NCBI GenBank assembly: GCA_015179045.1
Contig: WHUZ01000029.1
Location: 434,001 to 498,000 of the forward strand
Source of the DNA: Kalaharituber pfeilii
Taxonomy: Eukaryota; Ascomycota; Pezizomycetes; Pezizales; Pezizaceae
Direction: 5' to 3'
Length of the DNA: 64,000 nt
Shown here: one piece after another, positions 35,612 through 48,323 of the stretch
Position numbering within the stretch: the first letter of the stretch is position 1
Layout of the letters: each line of letters opens with the position of its first letter
Made by a program: the position numbers and the translations under genes
Notes under the pieces: generated by a model
The model's database searches: none
Told to the model about the DNA's origin: nothing
The model's input: the letters and a program-made list of their open reading frames with translations, nothing else

Positions 35612-37375
35612 ATGGCCCGGAGGATCAAACGATGCTGTGCTTCCGAACCCAATCGGAGTGAGAATCAAGAGGAATACAATCGGGAGGAGATGCAGCGGCA
35701 TGGATTTGTGGAAGGAGAGGGCGAAGAGGAATATGACAAAGTGGAGAGTGATGATGACGCTCAACTCCCAGCGACACCTGCATCCTCCTCCGGAGCTACC
35801 TCTCCCTCATGCGCGACTACGCCTAAGCGGGTTGATTCATTCTCCTCATCGTCAGACCCAAATTCGACCCCTCAATCATCACCTACTCCGGCATCTTCGT
35901 TTGATGAAAGCTCCGTACCATCAGACGCTGTGGATCCTGAAACTGAATCCACATCAAATTCAACAATGTCATATATTTCGTCTTGTGAAGGATCAAAAGC
36001 TCAGTCAGAGTCTCCATTTCTGAAACTCCCGAATGAACTTGTGGTAGAGGTCCTTCGGTACGCACTTCATGAGGATAATATATACGACACTTTGGTTGAA
36101 ATTGAGGGGGAGGACATGACTCAGGAAGAATACGAGTATGGATTTAACAGCACTGGTTCACTTGTTGTTGGAGATGATGGTAATAGTCATTTCCTACTCA
36201 TCAGAAGAGAGGTTGTGCTATCACATGTTTGTTGGCTGTGGCGAGACCTTATCAGGGGTGGATATCTGGTGAGATCAATCTTGAACTTGTAGCATTAGCA
36301 TTATTCTGAATTCTCAAACTAGGACCTTTGGGATTTACAAGGAGAATGCCTCCATGTAACTGGACAACAATGGTTTCATCCGTCGTTCCCTTTTACCCTT
36401 CTTGAGGGTGAAGGTTATTCCCATATCAACATCTCATTCAAGGGCTCTTGTACACCTCAGAAACAGTCTGAGAATTTGATTTCGTCTGAGGACATTGAAG
36501 CTCCTCTTTTTGAGCCCCCTCCTGATGCTAACTATCATGACGCCCTGCCTCGGAAGAGACGTATAAACCTTTCAAGTACCCGGTTTGTACGACTTATTCT
36601 TTCTGAAGGATCCAACATCGCTATTGACTCCGTATTTTCCCAACTCAATTTCCCTTTAAATCAGGCTATAAATATTATATTTTCTGTCAAATCTGGAAGT
36701 AGGCTTTTTGTTGGCTCTAGATACTTCCCCGGACTTCCAATCAGTGCCAGGGTATTTGGAGGACCCCCATTAAGCAGCAACATAATCTCTGGCGTGAGGC
36801 GAGGCGAAGCTGGGCTTAATTTGGTGTTTGACATCAATTCTTGGATGGCTAATTATGGATGGGAAGTTCGCGATTGTATTTACAACATCGTCCAATGGTT
36901 TGGTGGACGAATCGCCCATGAAGACCCATTCTATGCGAAAATACCCAGAACATCTAGTGTAACGACGGAACTAGAATTGCCACGGAGAGGATGGAGAGAC
37001 GGAGTTGCCAACATTTTCTATAATAGCAACTCTGTTTGGGACAAGTGGGATACATCGCTCTCTGGCCAGCATCTTTGCGAACACCATTATGATACCGCCA
37101 TCTTCATAAATTTTGACGAGGAAGAAAATGCATTGTGGTTTCGATCCCTATCGGAAGGGAACAAAACTAGGCATATCAAGAGGAAAAAAATGCTACTACT
37201 GACACACCCGATACGAGGCTTCTGGGGGTTTGTGCCCATTCTGAGTGCTGAAGATAGTGAGATGGAAGAAGGCCCTTTGCCCATCAGATTCAAAGGCTTT
37301 GATATCAGTGGAGAACGCATGGTTGGTCAGGACTGTGACTGTGTCACAGAAAATCCTTCAATGATTTGGAAGTAG
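35612..37375 (+). CDS. F-box-like protein, target unknown
   Basis: Two exons (35612-36268 and 36323-37375) give 569 aa. The first 130 residues are acidic and Ser/Pro-rich. An F-box-like segment then follows (about 134-165, SPFLKLPNELVVEVLRYAL), and a second helix later contains REVVLSHVCWLWRDLIRGGYL, resembling the end of an F-box with a long insertion. The rest (DLWDLQGECLHVTGQQW and onwards) has no motif I recognise beyond the layout seen in fungal F-box proteins with degenerate leucine-rich repeats. F-box proteins recruit substrates to SCF ubiquitin ligases; this is likely its class, but no partner can be named. The start is the first ATG in frame; the intron is phase 0 with GTGAGA and CTAG ends. 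Confidence 0.7.
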
Positions 37376-37717
37376 TAGCGTAGCGTTTCCAGGGCTCAGG
37401 TATTTCGACAGAGCATTTGGGAGGTTTGCTGTCGAGTTTCCAACATTGTTGGCGTCTCGACTCCCTGTTGAATTTTGTGGCGTGTTTAATACTGTGTACC
37501 CCGCAATAGCGCATTTATTGAGGATTTATTCACCATCTTTTCTATTTTGCTCTCGATTTGCTGTTTCACGATCTCATGTCATAGGGTTCCGCACATGTGG
37601 ATGTTTGCGGACATGTTTCTTATTATAGGATTGTGGTTTGGGTTGGTCATGATTTTACAGAGTATATACCTACTTGTTTTCCTTTTTAGCGGAATAAGCA
37701 TTGACTGTTGTTTTTTA

Positions 37718-37755
<38 letters not shown>

Positions 37756-38870
37756 GGTACAATTGATCCTTTTTCCTGTTGGATATGTACGGCCCCTCGA
37801 TAGGCGCACAAGCGTTACCCTGAGCTGCGGATATGGCTTTTGTTTCAGCGGCGGGGCACGGTCCTGCTGAGAGGGATGGTATGTGGGGGTTTCAGTAGAT
37901 GCGGAATCACTATCAGCCTATTTAGGCCTTTGAGCATTGGGCTTCGCTCCTGATCTAATCTATGATTTCAGAAAGCCCATAGCGCACAATTTCTGACATT
38001 GCATCACGATGCGGCGTTGTGCAGCCTAAGGTTACATGTGGGCCTCCGCTTGTTGTGAGACCCCACGTTGTCGTGACCCTCTAACGTAACGCGCCTTTTT
38101 GCAATAATGGCATCTCCACTGGCCAACCCATCAATAATGGCCCCTGTCGGGTATGATAGGCCTGAGTGCGCTATGACACACGGCGTGCCCAACCGGAGCA
38201 GGTTAAGGGAAATTACAAGGGCCCGGCTCGGGGCCCGTATCATATCATAGCGTAAGTACTCCAAGCGAACGCCAGCCGCGCTGTTGGCTGGGATAGGCTG
38301 CGCAGGGTTGGGGCGGATGGTGGGACGGGGGGGCAGAGGGGGCGGAGGGGGCGAGGGAAAGGAGATCAGGCGCGAGGTGCAATTTCGGGGGCCACAACGG
38401 GGAGGAGGCTGCCTCCGAATGCTGGGGGGCTCCCGTGTGTCCCTGGGGTGTTTCTCCCCAGCATGCCTCGCTCTCCTTCTCTCCTCCCATCCATCTCTCC
38501 TGCCTCTCACACTCCGCCGCTGCATCGCTGCCTCCTTTTCGCGTTTGTTTTACCAAGGCTCCTGCGGCCTTCCTCTTGTTTCTCTGGCCGGACGCCTGCA
38601 ATTGGGACGGGCCGGGGCTTGAAGCGCGACGCAGCCTCCAGCGCCTGTGACTGCGCGGGTGCAAGCGTTGGGCAACGTGAGTGCTGACCGGCGGCGCCGC
38701 TGCCTGCAGGGCCGCTGCTTCCGCGTCCAGCGGCAGCCAGAACAGGAAGTCGTGCGCAGCTCCACACGCAAGCCCCTCCGCCCCTCCGCCCCTCCGCCCT
38801 CCGCCCCTCCGTGCCCTCCCGACCCCTCCCGTCCCCTCCCCTCCCCTCCCCTCCCCCTCTGCTGCCAACC
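37376..38870. other. gene-free stretch and HOS3 leader
   Basis: It starts with the 3' flank of the F-box-like gene, including a T run of about 30 (37719-37749). It ends with a C-rich leader before the HOS3 ATG, in which CCCCTCCG and CCCCTCC units recur from about 38765 to 38860. The strongly skewed composition produces long open frames on both strands; none shows protein features. Confidence 0.55.
38765..38862 (+). repeat. C-rich CCCCTCCN repeat in the HOS3 leader
   Basis: Imperfect tandem CCCCTCC/CCCTCCG units cover about 100 bp and end 8 bp before the HOS3 start codon. The sequence is probably transcribed as a pyrimidine-rich 5' leader. Confidence 0.75.
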
Positions 38871-41800
38871 ATGTCTTCCCACCACTACCCCCACCACGCC
38901 GCCGCCTACAACTCATCCTTCTCTCCATACCCACCCGGCAGTTCGACGCATCTCCCCACGCACCCGACGTCTGCCGCTCTCGATCCCCACTTGCACGACT
39001 CACTCCACAGGCTCTCGCGCGGAGAGGGGAATACACACCAGCAGCAGCAGCACCCGCACGGCCCTAGGGCGTCAGCTTCCATTAGCGACCTCCGGAGAAA
39101 GAGCTCGCTTCACAACATCCAGAACCGAACCGTATCTCGCCGCTCCTCTACAGTAGAAACAAGTATCCGAGCATCAACCTCGCCCGGGCCAGAGAACACT
39201 CGGCTGAGCCGGAGTCCGTCGAATCCCACCATCCGCAAGCGAGCCTCCATGCACAACTTGAGCACAACTCCGCTTGGGGGTTCAGCAACTGGTGGGTCGG
39301 GGAGGCTGAGTCGGAAAGGAAGCTTGCTTGGACTTAACGGGTCAAATTCACCTTCCACTGCTGCTAATAGGCCATTTACACCACAACCGCCTGCGCTTAC
39401 AGCTGTCATTCTGCACGATGGAGTGTACAAGCATCGGTTCGTCCGGCCTGGGGCAAAGAAGGCAGATATCGCCAATATTGTGGAGAGACCAGAGAGAATC
39501 AATGCGGCTGTGATGGGAATTTGCGCAGCACAAACCAGACTTGGACCCCACAAGCTGTCTATCCATAAGACTAAGAGGATGGGGTCACTACTAGACCCTG
39601 AGGTGATGCTTGTACATGGAGGGGAAGGTGGCCACGGTGCATCGTGGCCAAAAGAGCTAATAGCCTTATGTAGAGATGCCGTTGAGAAGCTCCGACGAGG
39701 AGAGTGTGAGGTTCCACCTACCCTTCACCAGGGGGACCTGTATCTCTGCGGGGAGAGTAGAGAAGCATTAGAAGGATGTATTGGAGCATGCTACGAGGCA
39801 GTAGATGCAGTTTTTGGAAGTGGCTACAGTGATGGAATCGGTAAGGGGGCAAGGGAGATTCCAACTAAGAGAGCCTTTGTTTGTGTAAGACCTCCGGGTA
39901 AGTAGTTTCTAAATTAATGTGGTCAGGTCACGTGCTAAGCCATCATCTTCAGGACATCATTGTGCTGAGACTGAACCAAGTGGATTCTGTTGGATAAATA
40001 ACGTCCATATTGCAATCGCACATGCAGCTCGGGCACATGACCTTACACATGCAGTGATTCTCGATATTGACTTGCATCACGGAGACGGATCACAGGCGAT
40101 TACATGGACACTAAACGATATGCTTGCCAAGTCGAGCGCGAAGAAGCCTCCATCCTCACCGATTCCTAGGATTGCTTACCTGTCCCTCCACGACATCAAC
40201 TCGTACCCTTGCGAGGTGGGAGATATGGAGAAAGTCAAGAATGCTAGTTTGAATCTGGAAGCACACAACCAGTTCATCCAGAATATACACCTGAAGAATT
40301 ACTCCACTGCGCAGGAGTTCTGGGAGCTTTACGAGAATCGCTACTCGGTGATGTTGACGAAGGCAAGGGAGTATCTGGTTTCTGCTATGGAGAGCTGGCG
40401 GAACTCTAAAGCTGGCAAGGCAGGGCGAGAGCCGAAGGCTGCTTTGTTCATTTCCGCTGGCTTTGATGCATCCGAGCACGAAAGCTCAGGTATGCAGAGA
40501 CATGACGTGCATGTCCCAACAGGGTTTTATGCCCGTTTTGCCAGAGAGGCAGTGATGATCGCAGAGGATGAAGATACGGGTTGTGGCGGGCGTGTTATCA
40601 GCGTGCTCGAGGGTGGTTATAGCAATAGGGCGATGACAAGCGGGGTATTGGCGCACTTGGTTGGTTTATCCTACGAAACTCCGGCCAGAGCCATGTTCCG
40701 TCATCATCAGCGGTATCAGATGGGAAACTTGAGCGAGGAATTTCATGAGTCGTTACCAGAAATGGAATATGATACGTTCCATGGCACACCTCGAGATTAT
40801 CTAGGTGGTCAGGCGGAAGGGTTCGCTGTGGACTACTATGACCCTTCCTGGTGGGACATTGAACACCTCGTGGAATTGGAGAACAAGTTATCAAAGAGGC
40901 CAAAGAAAGTTCCGTCCGCGGCGCCAGTAAATTACCTTTCTGCTACAGTTGCCTCGGCCGCAAAGGTCGAGACGAAGAGCCAGAAGGCGCTTCAAGCGCA
41001 AGCAGCAAAACAAGGTGGCCCACCACCCCCGCCAGTGGTGCTCGACTGGGCTACGGCGACAGTGGAACTTTCGAAAAAGTTGATTCCGCAGGAGGATGAG
41101 GAAGGCAGTGGTGCTCCACCAAGCCCGACAGGCAGTGTTATTAGCTGCCGGAGTGTGTCTGTGAGCGGGAATAAGAGGCATAGCGTCGCGAGCGATGTTA
41201 TAACTGAAGGACTGAGTAAAATGACTCTTCGAGAACGCAAGGCGAAACCAGTACTCGAGGAACGCTCGGTATCGAGAGCCAGTACAGCAAGCGGCGGTCG
41301 TAGGAAGACTGTCGCTGGAGTTATAACCAGCCCACCAGTCAACACCGCTGGTTCGACGGGAAGAAGAGCAGCCGCTGTGCCGACAATTCAGAAGATACCA
41401 AGTAGAGGGCCGTCGCCAGCACCGTCAGTTGCGTCGGGAAGAAGGGTGGTGAGTATGGGTATGCCGCCGCCACCACCGCGAACGTCGAGTACATCTACGC
41501 GTCGCCTGGATAAGGTCAATTCGGTCGGGAATATGCGTGAAGCAGCGAAGAGCTCGCCTAGTAACGGTACTCCGTCGCCGCCACCATCTAGAGGAGCACA
41601 GACAGGGAAGCAGGGGACGCTGAGAAGAGTTAGTTCGACGTCGACGATGAATACAAGGAGTGCCGCTTCCGGAAAGGCGAAACCGGGTGCCTCTACTGCT
41701 ACAGCAGATAACAAGCAAGTACGAAAGAAGGGTACCCCTCAATCGTCTCCACCAAAGGCTGAACCTGAGAATCCAGATAGCCCAGGAAGCCCAGCGGGTG

Positions 41801-42861
41801 ATAACATCGGAGACGCTCTGGTAAAAGGTATGAAGAAAATTCGTCTTACATATAAAGCTGGAGTGGAAAATCAAATTGAACAAGATCAGGGGCGCCGCGT
41901 GAAGGAGCTCGAGAAGCTTGCTGCAGAGAAGCAGAAGGAGATTGAGCAGCTTAAGAAGGAGGCTCGGGAGCGTGAGAGGGAGAAGGCGGCTGCGAAGCTT
42001 ATGGCATTGAGTATAAATGTGCCTCAGAATACTAACACTAATGCAAATGCAAACGCAAATGGTCTTGCATCGCCTCCTAGTGCTGGCGGGGCATTCTCAG
42101 CAGTGAAACTTGCGGCCATGAGACTCGAGAGTACCGGTCCCGGGACCCAGCAGAAGCCGAAACTGCAAACGTCCGACATCCCTGCTGGAGGAATCAAGAC
42201 TCCGAGCCCCGTCTCGCCGAACGTACAGTCTCCACCACAACAACAATCAAAACAGCAACAGGCCCACGCCCCGAAAGGTGTTCAGAAGCCCGTGGGCACT
42301 AAACCAACCGTTGCAGCCGTGCCCACAAAGATTAATACTGCCAATAGTGGGCCTATAACTATGACTACTACTACTCCCTCACCGACCTCATCTATGGCTC
42401 CCCCACCACCACAAATCATCACCATCCCACCGACCCGTCCAACTAGCTCATGGGATGCAGACATGAGCGGCCCCGGTGGCGCCAACCACATCCCAGGACA
42501 TAACGCTCCCGAAGCTCCAGGACTTCTGAGTCCTGAGTATGGGTTCTCTGATAGTGCAGTGTACCATCACCATCATCACCACGACGACGTCGATGACATC
42601 CGGAATGCGTCTAGCCAGGTAGAACAAGAGAGACCACAGGAGCAAAGTCCGCCTCCGCCGTATTCGGCGGTACGGGGAGAGGCGGTGCAGGTACAGGTGC
42701 CGGGCGTTGGGTTCGCGTATCAGGGTAATAATCACGTACAAGGGGTCACGGTGCAGCAAGGGCAGGCGCTCAGCCCCGGTGCATTTGGGTTCAATGTGAT
42801 GAAGCCGCTGACAGTAGGGTTGGGGGGTAATGTGGGAGGGGCGGGGAGGGGCAGTGAGTAA
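38871..42861 (+). CDS. HOS3: HOS3-type histone deacetylase
   Basis: This is a zinc-dependent deacetylase of the fungal Hos3 group. Two exons (38871-39897 and 39953-42861) give 1311 aa. The N-terminal 180 residues are Ser/His/Pro-rich. The catalytic domain runs from about 185 to 640. It includes VERPERINAAVMGI, RPPGHHCAE (catalytic His344/His345, split by the intron), SGFCWINNVHIA, DIDLHHGDGSQ (about 380-390, zinc ligands), ISAGFDASEHE and SVLEGGYSNRAM. A long Ser/Pro-rich tail follows. It includes a Lys/Glu coiled coil (about 950-1010) and a run of six His (VYHHHHHHDD), and it ends with Gly/Val-rich sequence. The ATG chosen is the only one ahead of the conserved part; upstream reading needs GTG. 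All active-site residues are intact. In yeast Hos3 sits at the bud neck and nuclear pores; location here is unknown. Confidence 0.95.
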
Positions 42862-45851
42862 GAAGTCACAACGTAGTGACGGCAGATGAGGGGAGGTTTA
42901 GATTTGTTGAGAATTTGGGGTTGGTGAAGGGTGCTTTTTTTTTATATATATATATATGCGTAAAGTTTGGGAGTTTGGTTTTTCTGTTAGTTGTCCTCTG
43001 ACCGTTTGTTTTAATTCTTGTTTATCGTTTCATGTTGTCTATATATCGCTAGTAATCTAGTGAGTTTTTATATATCCTTAGTTCGGTGCGTGCAAGCAAG
43101 GGGAAAGCAAAGGACTGTAACGCGACGTGAGCTTGTTTTTTGCATTTAGTATAGCAGTTCTCTGTTTTTTCTATGGCTTTTTGATATTTTTATTATATTT
43201 GTAGGCTGATCCTTGGAGGGATAAATGGTTGGTTTTTCAAGAAGAACAAAGCAGTATGAAAGGTTTGGAGAGGTAGCTTGTTTCTGGCCGATTTTCTTCT
43301 TGCTCAATTTCAAACGGTTTTTTCGTTTTTGTTTTGTTTTTCTTGCTTATACGCTGGTTAGAAATTATTTACTTGCCGGCCCTTTGAAGGCTGCCCCTAT
43401 TATTAGCAAGTTTCTGGCATTCTTGAGAATATAGTAACCTTGACTGAAAAAACTCGAATTATGCTATTTAGATTGATTAGCTTTCGGATTCTGGATGTTT
43501 GCAGAAATTAGAGCGGAGATATTCGTGATATTCCTTTTTTTTGTTTTTGTTTTTTTTTAAGTTTCTGTATACTTATGTATGTATCTAAGCTATGTACCTT
43601 GCTTGGGTTTATATTTTTAACCTTTGTTTTGCGCTAATTGCCTGGGGGGGGAGGGGGGGGGGGGGGGATATTCAATAAATTTGATTTGAGTGAGAGAGGG
43701 GAGTCCATAGGTAAAAAGGTAGCGTAATATATATTTCCTTCTGTTAGTGTCAACGCTCAAAGCTCGGGAAAGTGAACTAAGTATTGGTTGTATGTACAAG
43801 TTAGGTTGGCTGTTTCCGCGCGCGGCTGTGGGTGCCAAGTAGAACGTTACCCTGATTGAAGGAAGTGCAAGTATGTACTTGTAACAAATCATTTTGATTG
43901 AAGGTTGTGAGTGAGGAGCCAAATGCCGTCAGTGTTTATTAGTTACCTTCAATTTCCAATGTCCTGGAACACATAATTCGAATCAGGTGGAGTAACGTTG
44001 CAAATCAGAGTAGTATGTGATATGAAACTCCTCTATAGTCGGTAACAGTCAGTATATGCACTCACACTCACCGAAGATAAAAGTGAAAAATGAAACCTTG
44101 TAGTGTCCGATGCTCACAAACTTTCATACGCCTCGGCCCAAGTGCCTAACACGCCGGTAATATACATATATATAGAATGCGAGAATATCTCTTCTAGCTT
44201 TCTAGATTGAGTGAAATTTCAGTATTGCAATGCGGCACAGATTACATTTGGCCGAATGGAGGGTTTCGAGAAAAAAGGAGTCCATGATATTGGATACCGG
44301 TTCGACTATAGATTGCCGTGTGGCCGAATGCAATTATCAGGAGGTGTTGGTCCCGCGTTGAATGGGGTTCATAGAAAAACATAAGAGTATGTGCATACTG
44401 TTTTGGAGTCCTAGATTTGTTGCGTGCAAAGAAAGTTTCGGTTTGACAGAATGGAGCATGAATGCAATTAGGAAACTTTGGACTTGCGCTCGTTCTCTGC
44501 ATGCAGTATCTGAAATTGACAATTTGATGGTGTGCTGTTTCGTTCCGTGTGTATGTACTTATATATTGGGCACCCGCTAGAGCTTCAGTTGGATGCTTCA
44601 AGGACGGGGTGTTTGCAGGGTATAAAAATGATGACTATGGATCTTTCTAGGGAGGATGCCCGCATTGGAAAGGATGCATTGGTGGATATTAGATGCCATG
44701 CATTGCCTGCTTGTAAGTTGCATGGCTGTGTCTGTGGTAAAGACTTTTGTGATTAGAACGCTGTTGAAAGTATCGTTGAAAATATGAAGCAAAGTAGATC
44801 TGCTAGATAGGCTGGGAACAATATAATATGGACGGATGTGTGTGTAGGCATATATGTAGGTAACCTATCAATTCTTTCGTCGGGATTACATGTGGGCCAT
44901 GCAGAGATACTAGTTCGCTTCAATGGCCAGGCCCCCCCTTAGATCCCATGGCAAGTTGTCAGCTCTTATCTTTGTGAAAAAAAGGTCATTGAAGCATTAC
45001 GCTTCTGGCCTTAATATCATCTTATCGTAATGCACACAAAAACGTCACCTGTGCACATGTCTATCCACCCTGTATATCATATGAAACAATTCGACATGCT
45101 TGACGGAACGCAGTTGTTGGCCCTAGTGCAAGTACCCGTCAGTATCCACATTAACAGATTTCCAGAAAGCAAGCATGCATCAGTTTAAAGACCTTGCAGA
45201 AGAGGGCCTACTCTTACTAACGATGTCTTTCTGGAATTCGAAGTAGAGTACAGGGGTGTCATGCAAGGATAATGTGGTGCATAATGTCAAACAGAATATA
45301 ACTCAAGTGCATGAACGAATAGAGCGCAGAAACCTCCTCCAATGTAAGGTGTGAATCCATCAAGATTCGGTTTGAGGTGTGAGAAGCTCTTCAGTAGCTG
45401 CTAAGCTGGTCTTCAGAAAAGCAATCATTATACGCAAGGCTTAAATTGAACATGTTTCTCAAAAATGTGAGAGGGTGTAGCCTGGAAACTCTTCTCTGCT
45501 GGACTCGTGTTCTCAGGAATTGCCAATTTAGGCAGATTCAAGTGCTGGCTAATAGGCCGATCTCGAGTAGTTCTTGTCATAGGATCAAATTTCAACCACT
45601 CCAATATTCAAGATCAAGTTCAAGTAATCATCTCGAAGCAAATCCATCTACCATGTCCATATTTGTCAGGTTAGTTAGTGTTCTGTGGATCGACGTTGTA
45701 CTAACTCTATTTCCCCACATTCCAATCTCTTAACAACGTTGAGACGATCTCCACCTCCAACGTCCCATGTTAGGGTTATAATGGAATGCACTAGAAGGAT
45801 CACAGTATTTGAAAGATGGACACTTATGGATACTCTTCATGGTCATGGTAT
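42862..45851. other. gene-free stretch
   Basis: It begins as AT-rich 3' flank of HOS3, with a TA run near 42943-42956. A poly-G tract lies at about 43645-43668. Open frames further on are short and motif-free. I see no gene or RNA. Confidence 0.5.
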
Positions 45852-45853
45852 TA

Positions 45854-46749
45854 CAGTCACATGGCAAAAGAAAGTGTACACCTTTGCATAATCTTTGGGC
45901 TTTAAGACATACACGCGCGTGTGTCTCACAACATTGTGCTTATTGGGAATTCTAAGCTGGAGATAATTTTCAAGATTAGAGGATAGAAGAATATAAAGTC
46001 GACTCCTAAAGGGGACCGGAAGTCAGGAAAAAATCTACAGTTGCCTACAGGTAAGTGACAGCCGAATTTACATAATCCTACCTAATAATGTCAACTCAAA
46101 CTGCCGCCTCCTCAGCTAATACTGCCAGCAGTTTTGCCTCTAGTGCCACCTCTTCTACTAGTACCAATACTGCCGCTCCTAAGAAACAGATGCCCGACTT
46201 TGAAAAAGGCCAATGTTACGGGTCTACCGCAACTGTAGGGCGGGCGGTCAGTGGATGGATGCGTGCACACGAAATGTGCATATGCGCTACAAGCGATATG
46301 CGACAGCCGGAACGGCGTCGCAGTCACATAAATAAGTGCTATATGAGCTACGCAGAGAACTAAGTATCGCTAGTCAAGTGTCTTTTTCACCTGGTAGACG
46401 GTAACTGTTTGCATTTACCAGATCCGTTATAGATGACTTTGGTAGACGAGGCAGCATGTTTAGTTATGAGAGATACCATATTTGGCAGAAGAGATGAACT
46501 TGAGAGTCTTTATGAATAGGGTAGATTTCTTTTTTATGTAAATATAGTTATAGATAAGTGGTAGTATATTTCTTATTGACCTTTAATCTCCTTCAAGAGT
46601 CGTCTTCATATTTTTCTTTGCCCTAATGTTAAAATTCAACTCCATTTCGAAGTTCCTTATTGGCGTTAGTGGTGGTAATCGTGTGTATGCAGGTCTAAGA
46701 CATCAAATTATGCAAATTTAGGTGTACACTTTCTTTTGCCATGTGACTG
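45854..46749 (+). mobile_element. 896-bp Tc1/mariner deletion derivative
   Basis: Perfect 29-bp terminal inverted repeats begin CAGTCACATGGCAAAAGAAA at both ends. Weaker inverted similarity (TTTGCATAAT, then CATACAC) extends inward for about 40 bp more. TA dinucleotides flank the element (45852-45853 and 46750-46751). The CAGT start and TA target duplication are typical of Tc1/mariner. Inside, on the plus strand, FEKGQCYG and, one frame over, YKRYATAGTASQSHK resemble the N-terminal DNA-binding part of Tc1-like transposases. The catalytic DDE part is absent, so the element is non-autonomous. Confidence 0.8.
46088..46363 (+). pseudogene. remnant of transposase N-terminal region inside the Tc1-like element
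   Basis: A 91-codon ATG frame starts with a Ser/Thr/Ala-rich stretch, then PKKQMPDFEKGQCYG. The last motif looks like the start of a helix-turn-helix in Tc1-type transposases. After that the similarity continues in another frame (YKRYATAGTASQ, about 46280-46330), so a frameshift is likely. I do not think it encodes a working protein. Confidence 0.5.
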
Positions 46750-46751
46750 TA

Positions 46752-47582
46752 TTTCACCTGCACATTGTCTGCTGTATGATATCAACACACATACCGTACT
46801 TTGAGTGTAGAAGCTTCGAGATAGGATATGGGACCGTCATATACTCCACCATGTGCTTCATACATTCGGAACCAATAGAAAGTTATACTCCAATACAGGG
46901 ATATGACTCCACAAACATGCAAGGCATACCTATGTAGAAATATGCTATCAATGGCAGTTATTAGGCATTTCACCGAGCTCTTGGTTGCTTCCTCCAATAT
47001 CGAACACGTTTTCCTTAAATGCGAAGACTGGTTGCACGAGGATATATTGATTGATATAGTATTACTTTGAGATAAGGCATGTGTGACGTTGCGGCACAAG
47101 GTTGGAAATTCCCTATACCATATTCAGGCATCTGAGAACAAGACACCTTGAACTGGCCTACACCTGTAAATCATATATCATAGGCTGCCCAAGGCTGCCC
47201 TTCTCCCAGCTCGCACGATTCATCAACCCTCCATTCTAATACCTCCTTAGAAATAGTGCATCCCTACTCACTTCGTTCGAGCATGAATCTCGTTGCATAC
47301 CCGCAACATCCTACCGTCACGTAGAGGGGGCTTCGCCTCCCGACACCCCCATTAAAACATAATGAAGTTAGGAAACAATCACTTAAATTAAACAAACCAT
47401 CACCCTTAACCCCTTCAATCCACAAATATTCTTATACAATTCTTTCAATTACTGGAACATTATATCACCAATAGCCACCAAATAAGATTGACGATCGAAA
47501 AACCAATGTCAAGCAAGGATTGCCAGCCCAACATAATCACGGAAACGGTCTTTCTTTTAATCTAAAGTTCCTCCCTGTGGCA
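46752..47582. other. gene-free stretch
   Basis: I see nothing definite except a short palindromic GAGGGGGCTTCGCCTCC near 47322-47341, next to a run of repeat-like sequence. Confidence 0.45.
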
Positions 47583-47817
47583 ATCCTAAATCTCTGAAGA
47601 GGCGATTGTCTCCGCATCTATTTTAACGTTACTGATCCGCACACCTGCAACCCAACTGCCGCTTATAGTACACACCTCCAAGCTGACTAATATCTCTCGG
47701 AGTTCTTGGAAAACCAACGATTGAGGCATTGTTGAGGTCTCGAAGTGGTTCGATTTCCAATTGAGCATTGTAGATTTTACCATTTTTGAATCTTGCGATG
47801 CTCCAGTGTGTAGGCAA
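47583..47817 (-). pseudogene. fragment of an uncharacterised fungal ORF family
   Basis: On the minus strand the frame reads WSIARFKNGKIYNAQLEIEP, then LRDLNNASIVGFPRTPRDIS, and soon ends. Another frame takes over (VKIDAETIASSEI) after a GT-AG-like gap of 31-50 nt. The pattern of SxAR, a central PL-x-x-L and a later I-x-x-FP-x-T resembles dispersed multicopy proteins of unknown function in fungi. That resemblance is from memory and weak. No start codon is seen in frame. Confidence 0.4.
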
Positions 47818-48323
47818 AAGTCTTCAAGCCTATGTAGTATGGGAAAGCAAGACGTGCATCCGAGCGTACCCTCCTTGCACCTCTTTTTCCAATACTGTGC
47901 GAAAAATCACTAAAAAGTCAATAAAGTAGCTGAAGAATCGCAAAACAATGATAGACCACATGAATGGGCATCACAGAATCTAAATCCTTTCTCAGAATTC
48001 AAGAAGGAGGACTTTTGGTTGAGTCAAGAGGGGTCGTCCTGATGCATGCTCGTGACTCCAAGGCTTGGTAAAACGCTTTTCCTTATACATCATAGTCCTG
48101 AAGACTTTTTCTATTTACTTCTCTACTTTGAGCATTAGCAACATTTTGACATATCTTGCGGACTTGATACTCACCCACGTAACAGGATATTAACTGCTCT
48201 CCCGTTTTTTCTGTTTTTTTATAAATAAAAAAACAAAAAAAGGGTTAAAAAAATTCTTGCAAAAAGACATAGTCTTTTTTCCAGATTTTTTCTGCTCATG
48301 ATTCTGTGCTGTTTCTTGTTGCA
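47818..48323. other. gap between the two minus-strand fragments
   Basis: It may hold decayed sequence of the same ORF. It contains an A/T hairpin-like stretch near 48205-48260 and no clear coding signal. Confidence 0.4.

Noticed and set aside
38245..39067. Several Arg/Gly- or Pro-rich frames on both strands before and over the HOS3 start
   Set aside because: They result from the extreme C/G skew of the leader repeat; only the HOS3 frame continues into a recognisable domain.
43645..43668. Poly-G tract as a possible telomere-like or origin signal
   Set aside because: It is a simple homopolymer with one A interruption. There is no TTAGGG-type repeat anywhere in the window.
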